Below are positions 1 to 5,595 of a DNA stretch of 8,160 nt, piece by piece. The notes beneath the pieces were generated by a model. It was not told the origin of the DNA. It saw only the letters and a list, made by a program, of their open reading frames with translations, and searched no databases. The translations under genes were made by a program, and so were the position numbers. Position 1 is the stretch's first letter. The number at the start of each line of letters is the position of its first letter. This DNA comes from Candidatus Coatesiibacteriota bacterium. Lineage in GTDB: Bacteria; RBG-13-66-14. The stretch lies in the NCBI GenBank assembly GCA_014728185.1, contig WJMB01000300.1, forward strand, positions 1 to 8,160. The letters run 5' to 3'.

Positions 1-10
1 AGTTAGACCT

Positions 11-30
11 ACTATAATACCAAGTATAGT
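11..30. repeat. AT-rich inverted repeat at the window edge
   Basis: ACTATA (11-16) and TATAGT (25-30) form a 6-bp inverted repeat with an 8-base loop, in a short AT-rich stretch just beyond the 3' end of the pseudouridine synthase gene. It has no run of T on either side, so it is not a convincing intrinsic terminator. TATAAT at 13-18 on the plus strand matches a -10 box, but the matching -35 region would lie near the window edge and none is recognisable. The assignment is weak. Confidence 0.2.
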
Positions 31-60
31 GCATCACAAATGAAGCGGCAAGGGCGATGA

Positions 61-1026
61 TCACGCTCCCCGCAGAATGTCCAGGCTCTCGGCGAAGGCC
101 GCCGGGGGCTCGCTGGTGAAGGTCAGCTCCTCGCCGGTGACGGGGTGGGTGAAGCCCAGCAGGTGCGCGTGGAGGGCCTGGCCGTCGAGAGGCAGTTTGC
201 GCGAGGCGGCGCGGCTGCTCCGCGTGGCGTAGACGGGATCGCCCAGCAGGGGATGGCCCCGATGGGTCAGGTGGACGCGGATCTGGTGGGTGCGGCCGGT
301 CTCGAGGCGGCATTCGAGCAGGGCCGCGGAGAAACCGGCGACGCTGAGGGCTTCGAGCACCGTATAGTGGGTGACGGCGCGGCGTCCTCCCTCGACGACG
401 GCGAAGCGCTTGCGGTCGCGCCGGTGGCGGGCCAGGGGGGCGTCGACGGTTCCGGCGGCGGGCTCGGGAACGCCGTGGCACAGAGCCAGGTAGACCCGGC
501 GCGCGCTGCGTTTGGCGAACTGCTTGGTCAGGCCGAGATGAGCCTTGCGGGTGCGGGCCAGGACGAGCACCCCGCTGGTGTCTTTGTCCAGGCGGTGGAC
601 CACGCCGGGGCGCTCGGGATCGCCCACAGCGGCCAGGGTGACGCCGCGGGCGGCCAGGGCGTTGAGCAGGGTGTCGTCGGGGTGACCGCGGCCGGGATGG
701 ACCACCAGCCCGGCGGGCTTGTCGACCACGACCAGATCATTGTCGAGGTGCAGCAAACGCAGGTCGGGATGGTTCCGGGGCTTGAGGGGGTCGATGGGAG
801 CGGGCTCCTCGAGAACCTCGGCGTCGACGACGATCACCTCGCCGGCCTTGAGACGATGCGCCTTGACCGTGGGCCTTCCCGCGACGGTGACCAGATCGTC
901 CTCGACGGCGGCCGCCAAGCGTGAACGGGAGAGGCCGCGCGCGGCGAAGCGGTCGGCCAGGAAGCGATCCAGGCGCAGTCCGGCTTCCGCCTCATCGACG
1001 GTTATGGTGAGTTCGTCCGGGATCAT
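61..1026 (-). CDS. rluD: RluA-family (RluD-type) ribosomal large-subunit pseudouridine synthase
   Basis: This enzyme isomerises uridine to pseudouridine in RNA. RluD-type members modify helix 69 of 23S rRNA, but the exact target here is inferred. From the ATG at 1026 it is 321 residues, close to the roughly 326 of E. coli RluD. An N-terminal S4-type RNA-binding domain covers about residues 15-62 (GLRLDRFLADRF...SRSRL...V.V.G). The catalytic domain follows, with DLVVVDKPAGLVVHPG at about 97-112. The family signature HRLDKDTSG places the catalytic Asp at residue 147, and GRTHQIRVHL lies at about 244-253. The frame stays open upstream to a TTG at 1125, but that would add a 33-residue basic extension with no family motif, so I prefer the ATG. 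No strong ribosome binding site precedes either start. The gene is divergent from the small protein at 1125. RluA, RluC or another paralogue type is possible; family membership is near certain and the symbol less so. Confidence 0.93.
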   Translation of the reverse strand: MIPDELTITVDEAEAGLRLDRFLADRFAARGLSRSRLAAAVEDDLVTVAGRPTVKAHRLKAGEVIVVDAEVLEEPAPIDPLKPRNHPDLRLLHLDNDLVVVDKPAGLVVHPGRGHPDDTLLNALAARGVTLAAVGDPERPGVVHRLDKDTSGVLVLARTRKAHLGLTKQFAKRSARRVYLALCHGVPEPAAGTVDAPLARHRRDRKRFAVVEGGRRAVTHYTVLEALSVAGFSAALLECRLETGRTHQIRVHLTHRGHPLLGDPVYATRSSRAASRKLPLDGQALHAHLLGFTHPVTGEELTFTSEPPAAFAESLDILRGA

Positions 1027-1063
1027 GATGGGGACTGGTTTTCCGCGCCGTCGGCGGGCGGCC

Positions 1064-1092
1064 TTGACCGTAGTGGAGAAAGCGGTTAGGCT
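1064..1092 (+). promoter_or_regulatory. Candidate housekeeping-type promoter for the small protein at 1125
   Basis: TTGACC (1064-1069) is followed by 17 bases and then TAGGCT (1087-1092). The -35 box matches the consensus at 5 of 6 bases. The -10 box keeps the important T, A and final T. Transcription would start near 1099, leaving a leader of about 26 bases that contains the ribosome binding site GGGAGG (1113-1118). The call rests on position and spacing only. Confidence 0.38.
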
Positions 1093-1124
1093 GTTCGTGG
1101 GACGCTTCGTTCGGGAGGTCGACA

Positions 1125-1364
1125 ATGCCCTACATCCGCTTTCGCGGACCCTACGCCGTACTGGTGCACTCCGAGCGCGACGGCGACCGGGTCGTCCAGC
1201 GCCACCTGGCCTACTTGGGCAAGCGGCGGCGCATCGAGGAAAAGCTGCGCCGCCGCCTGGAAGATGATAATCCGGAGCTGGAGTTCGATTGGCCGGCCCT
1301 GGAGCGCCGTCTGTCTCGCGGGGCGACCAAGGGTCGGGGCGACGCCTGGCTCGAAGAGGACTAG
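1125..1364 (+). CDS. Small basic protein resembling the N-terminus of IS1634-type transposases
   Basis: A 79-residue protein of unknown function. The ATG is preceded by a strong ribosome binding site, GGGAGG (1113-1118), six bases upstream. The N-terminal half has the pattern Y-x-R-x-R-G...LV-x-S-x-R-D-G-D-R-V-x-Q-R-x-L-A-Y-LG. From memory this resembles the segment before the catalytic domain of IS1634-family transposases, and also short stand-alone proteins. No DDE catalytic domain is present, and no inverted repeats bound it. After the YLG motif comes a highly charged, probably helical stretch (about residues 33-50, KRRRIEEKLRRRLEDD), then an acidic C-terminus. It is transcribed away from the pseudouridine synthase gene and ends 7 bases before the end of the convergent NHL lipoprotein gene. 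It could be a nucleic-acid-binding protein or a domesticated transposase fragment; neither is shown. Confidence 0.75.
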   Translation: MPYIRFRGPYAVLVHSERDGDRVVQRHLAYLGKRRRIEEKLRRRLEDDNPELEFDWPALERRLSRGATKGRGDAWLEED

Positions 1365-1371
1365 TCCGGGG

Positions 1372-2592
1372 TCAGTTCCGACGGAAACGGATGATCCGCG
1401 CCCCCTCGTCGGGCTCGAAGTCCCGCTCCCAGGGCTCGTACCAGATGAAGGCGTCGAGGACAAGCAGGTCACCGTTATCGTCGACGGCCACATCCAGAGG
1501 CATGCGCAGGCGCCACTCACCCTCGCCGTAGATGACTGCCAGCAGGTTGCCCTCGCCGTCGTACTTCTGCACCCGGGCGTTGCGGGTGTCGGCGACATAG
1601 ACGTTGCCCGTGGTGTCGAAGCAGACACTGTAGGGGGCGGAGAGCTCGCCGTTGTGCGCGCCGAAGGCGCCGATGGTCCGGCGGTAGGCGAAGAGTTTCT
1701 GTTTGTCGTAGCCGGGGACGTAGTCGGGATGGTCCTCGTCGGTGGGCGTGTCGATGATCTCGAAGAGCTGAACCCGGTGGTTCCAGGTGTCGGCGACGGC
1801 CAACATCTGATCCGGACCGTAATCGATACCCAGGGGCAGGCGGAATACACCTTCCTGATCACCCATGCCGCCGCCCTCGGCCAGCAAAGTACCCAACGAG
1901 TTGAACAACCTCAGCATACCGCTTGAAGTGTCGCTGACTACGATCATCGTGCCCGGTACTGGTTCCGTCGTGACATCGCCGGGCTGGTACATGTTCGAGT
2001 ATTGCTGAAGCACCGGGTTCTCCCACTCCTGGTAGCCGTGCTTGAAGGGCGGTTCGCTGGTATAGATGTAGTTCCAGCCGGGACGCCACGGGGAGACGGG
2101 CAGCTCGGGCTCGGGCAATAACAGGTAATAAGCGCTGGCTCCCTCGGGGAACTGACCACCGGTGTCCAGGGAGTAGGCCTCGGAGACGACCACAATGTCG
2201 GGGTCGGGACCATAGTTGGTCACGAACAGCGGATAGCAGTGCTCCTCGCGACCGCGCCCCCAGGCCCAGTAGGCCGTCCACTCGGCGCCGCCGTCTTCGT
2301 GGAGCTCGAAACGCTCCAGGAAGGCTCCGCGAATGTTGGTGACCAGCAGATTGCCCGACTGGTCGATGTCCATCGAGTAGGGGTACCAGTAATCGTGCTC
2401 GGCGAGGCCGATGGAGTGGGGACCCGGCTCGTCCACGGTCGCCGTGAGCTCGAACCCCCCCACCACACTGTAGCTCTCGGTGGGCTCGGGATACACCACG
2501 GAATCGCAAGCCGCCGCCGACAGCAGAATCACGACCGCGGCGAACAACGACACGATGACGTACTGGTTAATCTTTGGCTTGATTTGCCGCAT
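1372..2592 (-). CDS. NHL-repeat (six-bladed propeller-like) lipoprotein
   Basis: A 406-residue predicted lipoprotein. The N-terminus has basic residues, a hydrophobic stretch (about 11-25) and LLSAAAC, where Cys29 would be lipidated; the lipobox is slightly degenerate. The +2 residue is Asp, which in E. coli keeps lipoproteins in the inner membrane, though that rule need not hold here. NHL-like repeats occur at about 72-95, 216-231, 252-278, 319-345 and 363-402. The clearest are LPLGIDYGPDQMLAVADTWN and VYVADTRNARVQKYDGEGN. A poorly matching Pro/Tyr/Trp-rich insert lies at about 104-210. NHL propellers usually bind ligands or proteins, and no catalytic residues are recognisable. The ATG at 2592 gives a proper signal peptide, but its ribosome binding site is poor (GAGAG touching the start codon). 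The gene is divergent from recA across a region with nested inverted repeats. The product is probably extracytoplasmic; the substrate is unknown. Confidence 0.88.
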   Translation of the reverse strand: MRQIKPKINQYVIVSLFAAVVILLSAAACDSVVYPEPTESYSVVGGFELTATVDEPGPHSIGLAEHDYWYPYSMDIDQSGNLLVTNIRGAFLERFELHEDGGAEWTAYWAWGRGREEHCYPLFVTNYGPDPDIVVVSEAYSLDTGGQFPEGASAYYLLLPEPELPVSPWRPGWNYIYTSEPPFKHGYQEWENPVLQQYSNMYQPGDVTTEPVPGTMIVVSDTSSGMLRLFNSLGTLLAEGGGMGDQEGVFRLPLGIDYGPDQMLAVADTWNHRVQLFEIIDTPTDEDHPDYVPGYDKQKLFAYRRTIGAFGAHNGELSAPYSVCFDTTGNVYVADTRNARVQKYDGEGNLLAVIYGEGEWRLRMPLDVAVDDNGDLLVLDAFIWYEPWERDFEPDEGARIIRFRRN

Positions 2593-2639
2593 CTCTCAAG
2601 GGGTTAGTGGGCGCTTCGCGATGGCTCCCGGTGTGAACT

Positions 2640-2820
2640 CCGCCTCGGCAAAACCGCCGCTGGACAAGCTGGAGTTTCATTTAGCGCGAGGGTGAGGCTT
2701 TGGCACGTTTCTTGCGCCCTCGCGCGGGCATTTGGGACTAAGCGTGTCGCCCTCCGCAAGAAACGTGCCAAAGCCGGGCGGGATTGGAAGCCGCTTTCGG
2801 GTGTGGTTTTGCCGAGGCGG
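2640..2820. repeat. Outer 16-bp perfect inverted repeat enclosing the sigma-54-like palindrome
   Basis: CCGCCTCGGCAAAACC at 2640-2655 is perfectly inverted at 2805-2820 (GGTTTTGCCGAGGCGG), 149 bases apart. Its centre (about 2730) nearly coincides with that of the inner palindrome (about 2735.5), so the two repeats are nested. The stretches between inner and outer arms show no clear symmetry. The arms could be paired binding sites for an activator or repressor, or the ends of a small mobile element. No target-site duplication is obvious next to them. Confidence 0.65.
2696..2775. promoter_or_regulatory. Palindromic element, copy 1: two face-to-face sigma-54-like promoter sequences
   Basis: The arms at 2696-2716 and 2755-2775 are perfect 21-bp inverted repeats around a 38-base spacer. 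Each arm contains TGGCACGTTTCTTGC, matching the sigma-54 consensus TGGCACG-N4-TTGC at every fixed position, with the required GG-N10-GC spacing. Counting 12 bases from the -12 C, the rightward start would be near 2727 (towards recA) and the leftward start near 2744 (towards the NHL lipoprotein). The two RNAs would therefore overlap at their 5' ends. The inverted repeats and consensus match are seen directly; promoter function is inferred. No rpoN or enhancer-binding-protein gene lies in this window. Alternatives are a dispersed palindromic repeat, a hairpin or a repressor operator. A second copy lies at the right end of the window. Confidence 0.55.
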
Positions 2821-2913
2821 CGCATCTTTGAATGGAACCCGTTACCCGTATTGTATCACAGCGAGCGTTCCTCCGCGCGCACTGGCCGATGTCGAAGGGT
2901 TATGTTAATCTGG

Positions 2914-2945
2914 TTTCGTTGACCTTCAACGAAAACCCTCTTTTT
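2914..2945 (+). promoter_or_regulatory. Perfect dyad plus T-run in the recA leader: candidate operator or attenuator
   Basis: TTTCGTTGA (2914-2922) and TCAACGAAA (2926-2934) are perfect inverted repeats around CCT. Allowing one bulged A, the stem extends by GG/CC (2912-2913 with 2936-2937). TTTTT (2941-2945) follows, then the recA ribosome binding site AAAGGAG (2946-2952). As DNA, the dyad lies just after an AT-rich -10-like stretch (2901-2909, TATGTTAAT), the position expected for a LexA-type repressor site. It does not match the E. coli, Bacillus or other LexA boxes I know. As RNA, it is a stem followed by U residues, so it could act as a terminator or attenuator ahead of recA. Confidence 0.45.
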
Positions 2946-2956
2946 AAAGGAGACAC

Positions 2957-4024
2957 ATGGCTGATTCGCCGCAGGCGAACAAGGCCCGTAATCTGGAGGC
3001 GGCCTTCGCCCAAATCGAACGCAAATACGGCAAGGGCTCGATCATGCGCCTTGGCGACGACGAGGTTCAGCGTGTCGATGTGATTCCCACCGGTTCGTTG
3101 GCCATCGACAACGCCTTGGGCGTGGGCGGCCTGCCCCGCGGTCGCATCGTGGAGATCTACGGCCCCGAGGCCAGCGGCAAGACGACACTGACCCTGCACG
3201 TAATCGCCAGCGCCCAGCGACTGGGCGGCATCGCCGCCTTCATCGACGTCGAGCACGCCCTGGACGTCCACTACGCTCGCAACCTCAACGTCAACGTCAA
3301 CGATCTGCTGATCAGCCAGCCCGACACCGGCGAGCAGGCCCTGGAGATCGTCGAGATGCTGGTACGCTCGGGTTCCCTCGATGTGATCGTCATCGACTCC
3401 GTGGCGGCCCTGGTGCCGCGTTCCGAGATCGAGGGCGAGATGGGAGACAGCCACGTGGCTCTGCAGGCCCGGCTGATGAGCCAGGCCCTGCGCAAGCTCA
3501 CCGGCATCGTCAACAAGACCCGCTGCTGCGTGGTCTTCACCAACCAGATCCGCGAGAAGGTCGGCGTGGTCTTCGGCAATCCCGAAGTCACCCCGGGCGG
3601 CCGGGCGCTCAAGTTCTACACCACGGTGCGCATGGAGGTCCGGCGGATCGGCTCGCTGAAGACCGGCGGAGACAACATCGGCAACCGCAGCCGCGTCAAG
3701 ATCGTCAAGAACAAGGTCGCTCCGCCCTTCAAGCAGGCCGAGTTCGATATCATCTTCGGAACCGGCGTCAACCACGCCGGCGAGGTTATCGACCTGGGCG
3801 TGGATGCCGGCATCGTCGAGAAGTCCGGCGCCTGGTATTCCTACGGTGAGACCCGTCTGGGCCAGGGCAAGGAGAATGTCCGCGACTATCTGCAGGAGAA
3901 CGCCGAGCTGCTCGAGGAGATCGAGGTCCAGGTGCGTGAGAGCCTGGGGATGCCCGTGCTCGGTTCGAAGACCCAACCCTCGGCCAAAGCAGAGGAAACC
4001 GAGGAATCTACCGACGACGAGTAG
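2957..4024 (+). CDS. recA: RecA recombinase
   Basis: RecA forms filaments on single-stranded DNA, drives strand exchange in recombinational repair, and stimulates LexA self-cleavage in the SOS response. The protein is 355 residues, normal for the family (E. coli 353). Walker A is GPEASGKT (69-76). The catalytic glutamate is in IDVEHALD (Glu99). Walker B is in LDVIVIDS (141-148). The DNA-binding L2 region follows TNQIREKVGVVFGNPE (195-210) and continues as VTPGGRALKFY, a variant with Pro and Arg where E. coli has TTGGNALKFY. The C-terminus is acidic (AEETEESTDDE), as is usual and thought to moderate activity. The ATG is preceded by AAAGGAG (2946-2952). A dyad and T-run lie just upstream and a strong terminator just downstream, so the gene is probably monocistronic. 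No recX or cinA follows. There is no truncation or frameshift. Confidence 0.98.
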   Translation: MADSPQANKARNLEAAFAQIERKYGKGSIMRLGDDEVQRVDVIPTGSLAIDNALGVGGLPRGRIVEIYGPEASGKTTLTLHVIASAQRLGGIAAFIDVEHALDVHYARNLNVNVNDLLISQPDTGEQALEIVEMLVRSGSLDVIVIDSVAALVPRSEIEGEMGDSHVALQARLMSQALRKLTGIVNKTRCCVVFTNQIREKVGVVFGNPEVTPGGRALKFYTTVRMEVRRIGSLKTGGDNIGNRSRVKIVKNKVAPPFKQAEFDIIFGTGVNHAGEVIDLGVDAGIVEKSGAWYSYGETRLGQGKENVRDYLQENAELLEEIEVQVRESLGMPVLGSKTQPSAKAEETEESTDDE

Positions 4025-4044
4025 GTTCCGCATTTCGGCAACGC

Positions 4045-4074
4045 AACGGAACCCCACGGGGTTCCGTTTTCTTT
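4045..4074 (+). terminator. Intrinsic terminator of recA
   Basis: AACGGAACCC (4045-4054) pairs perfectly with GGGTTCCGTT (4059-4068) around the loop CACG, followed by a T-rich tail (4067-4074, TTTTCTTT). It starts 20 bases after the recA stop codon. Confidence 0.9.
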
Positions 4075-4601
4075 AAGCCTCCTCTTTGGTTTGTCATCGA
4101 AGGCATAGTAGAACTGTATGATCCAAAACCCGGCTGTTTTTGGTCGGTTTGCTTGTTGCTCATCGGCTCCTGGAATCTATGTCACTTCCTTTACACTTGG
4201 TTGTGCCCTCAGAGCTGCTTGCTACCCGCCTCCTGGTACGGTTGATAATCGAAGTATGAAAAGCCAAAGGATTATCACTCATTTTTGACCGGAACTTCTC
4301 GCTAAGGGATCGAATACCCTGTCAGGACTTGATTATGATCGTATGTTGTTGATTTTAGACGTAATTATCATCAGATACCAGTCACAAGACGGCCAGATTA
4401 AAGTGGCGGCAAATACGGGCCTGGTACATAGCGATCCCAGATATCAGCGTACTTGTATCTGCCCTGACAGCAGATTGCCGCTGACTCCTAAATGCCGTAA
4501 TCTCGTAGGGATTATCACACGTGCCGTAACAGGCAGACATTGCTAATACAATTATATTATGCGCATTATAGCTGAACGGGTTGTCACTGTCCGTGCGTTG
4601 C

Positions 4602-4684
4602 CTGGTGGTCGAAAACCAGACTTGCTCTAAGCGGGCTCTTCTAAGAGGACGCTGAGAGATGGGAAGTCCCGACTCCTGGTTTTC
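4602..4684 (+). other. Candidate branched RNA (three-way junction) upstream of a strong ribosome binding site
   Basis: GAAAACCAG (4611-4619) pairs with CTGGTTTTC (4676-4684). Inside are two adjacent hairpins. The first (4630-4653) is AGCG/CGCT plus CTCT/AGAG with a GG/GA internal loop. The second (4654-4675) is GAG/CTC plus GGG/CCC. ACCAG (4615-4619) can instead pair with CTGGT at 4602-4606, giving two exclusive folds. A ribosome binding site and ATG begin about 20-30 bases downstream, a riboswitch-like layout. The CTGAGA at 4652-4657 recalls the TPP riboswitch, but the rest of that motif is absent. A 9-bp inverted repeat is expected about once by chance in this much DNA, so confidence is low. 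Confidence 0.22.
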
Positions 4685-4715
4685 ATCCCGGGCTTTCAAG
4701 TTATAAGGAGGCTAA

Positions 4716-4877
4716 ATGTTTTCAAATAGCTGGTTTAGCTGATAGGACAACTTTTGGGATCGTCCAGCTGAAGGCCTTCGGATGGTAGTTGTCAGCACCT
4801 CCGTCCTAAATGCTACATACCGTGTTTTCGACGTAGGTTCACTTGCAGGCGATAATCCCATAACCAAAAGTGAATGA
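4716..4877 (+). pseudogene. Strong ribosome binding site and 8-codon frame ending in tandem stops: leader peptide or gene remnant
   Basis: AAGGAGG (4705-4711) precedes an ATG at 4716 with ideal spacing, but the frame reads only MFSNSWFS before TGA TAG (4740-4745). After these stops the same frame stays open for another 43 codons, with the next stop at 4875-4877. A hairpin, GACAACT/AGTTGTC (4746-4752/4787-4793), begins right after the stops. CCTCC at 4798-4802 could pair with the GGAGG of the ribosome binding site. Possible readings are a short leader peptide, a broken gene, or a chance Shine-Dalgarno sequence. The translated residues resemble nothing I recognise. An open stretch of this length is not significant in DNA of this composition. 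Confidence 0.2.
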
Positions 4878-5267
4878 CGGCCCGGCAAGGCGCTTCCAAT
4901 CAGCCTTGTTTGGTCCGATCACTTTTCATGATGCCAAATGCTTAACAGCTCAACGTGCTGTCATCTCCCGGTAGTCGATTTGTGTCAATAAACCTCGATC
5001 TGCGCTTAGTGCCGTGGGAAGGCGGCAGGCAGTCTGTCCCGCCGACCGGCTCGAAAGCAGCGGCTGCTGGAGGACAAGCCAAGAGAGAGCTATTGCTTTT
5101 GGGATCACATAACTGTCACGGACCATGGTGTGTTACAGAGTATCGTTCAATAATCCGCAGTTAATGGGCAATCAAGTCTACACATCTAATGAGCTGTTCG
5201 TGGCAGATTAATTGGATTTATACATTCCCAGGATGCCCGTAGCGACGTCACGAAGCTCCATTATCAA

Positions 5268-5314
5268 CTGCTTGGCACCATTGGCCTCGAGGAAGATTCA
5301 TCGATGCCAAGCAG
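5268..5314. repeat. 10-bp perfect inverted repeat (hairpin)
   Basis: CTGCTTGGCA (5268-5277) and TGCCAAGCAG (5305-5314) pair perfectly around a 27-base loop that itself contains the palindrome CCTCGAGG. No T-run follows, so it is not a standard terminator. It lies in the gene-free region before the propeller gene. Function is unknown. Confidence 0.5.
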
Positions 5315-5410
5315 CCTAATAACATGCATATATAACGAGTAAGCGTCGATATGTGAAGGCAGTAGTCTTCGCTTTCTTTGATAATGTCATGTATCAGCCT
5401 CTTTCTTCGA

Positions 5411-5452
5411 GGAGCAATACCGGGTGGGCGATGACGGCCGGTATACCGCTCC
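5411..5452. repeat. 12-bp interrupted hairpin upstream of the propeller gene
   Basis: GGAGC (5411-5415) plus ATACCGG (5417-5423) pairs with CCGGTAT (5438-5444) plus GCTCC (5448-5452). A 1-by-3 internal loop interrupts the stem and the terminal loop is 14 bases. It sits about 50 bases before the predicted promoter of the propeller gene. It could be an operator-like dyad or part of an RNA. No T-run follows. Confidence 0.45.
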
Positions 5453-5500
5453 CATTCAACCTGATTCAATCCGAACACGGTTTACGACACCGGGGGCGAT

Positions 5501-5529
5501 TTGACTTGTCACAAAACAGCATTTGTACT
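5501..5529 (+). promoter_or_regulatory. Candidate promoter of the propeller lipoprotein gene
   Basis: TTGACT (5501-5506), 17 bases, then TGTACT (5524-5529) is a fair housekeeping-type promoter. TACTAT (5526-5531) is an alternative -10 box at 19-base spacing. The leader would be about 60 bases and carries the ribosome binding site AAGGAG (5583-5588). Confidence 0.4.
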
Positions 5530-5595
5530 ATTCTTGCTATTAGTCATTCGTGTCAAGCAATCGATTTTGAAGAACCACTCTCAAGGAGAACCTAA

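Larger units (their letters stand above)
4081..5595. other. Gene-free, lower-GC region with scattered hairpins
   Basis: About 1.5 kb between the recA terminator and the propeller gene is clearly less GC-rich than its neighbours; for example, bases 4321-4380 are about one third GC. I find no convincing gene. The short open frames lack ribosome binding sites, coding bias or recognisable motifs. It does not show tRNA, tmRNA, RNase P or SRP RNA hallmarks. It holds many inverted repeats: 8 bp at 4243-4250/4270-4277, a branched fold at 4611-4684, AAAAGTGA (4866-4873) with TCACTTTT (4919-4926) around CAAGGC/GCCTTG (4886-4891/4903-4908), and the hairpins near 5268 and 5411. It could be decayed genes, transferred DNA, or one or more structured RNAs. 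Confidence 0.6.

Noticed and set aside
145..924. Long plus-strand open frame (259 codons) opposite the pseudouridine synthase gene
   Set aside because: It is antisense to a clear RluD-type gene with all family motifs. Long antisense frames are common in GC-rich coding DNA, and its translation has no recognisable domain.
2900..4057. Long minus-strand open frame (385 codons) opposite recA
   Set aside because: recA on the plus strand is certain. The antisense frame arises from the codon bias of recA.
4243..4290. 8-bp stem TGATAATC/GATTATCA followed by ATTTTT, as a possible terminator
   Set aside because: The stem is AT-rich with a 19-base loop, too weak to call. No gene ends nearby because recA already has a strong terminator.
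4305..4320. AGGG...CCCT hairpin with ATCGAATA loop, reminiscent of a tRNA T-arm
   Set aside because: The stem and loop lengths are wrong and no acceptor, D or anticodon arms can be found around it.
4269..4518. Direct repeat GGATTATCAC at about 4269 and 4509
   Set aside because: One repeated 10-mer is expected by chance in 1.5 kb. There is no further similarity around the two copies.
4652..4670. CTGAGA resembling the TPP riboswitch core
   Set aside because: The second conserved half of the TPP motif (around CCTGATCTGG and GGATAATGCC) is absent.
4382..4699. Minus-strand frame of 105 codons in the gene-free region
   Set aside because: It starts with TTG, has no supporting evidence of coding and resembles no family. 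Such a frame is expected by chance in DNA of this composition.
4955..5164. Plus-strand frame of 69 codons in the gene-free region
   Set aside because: There is no convincing ribosome binding site and no motif.
5248..5478. Minus-strand frame of 76 codons before the propeller gene
   Set aside because: It has a GTG start without a ribosome binding site, and it overlaps the two hairpins.
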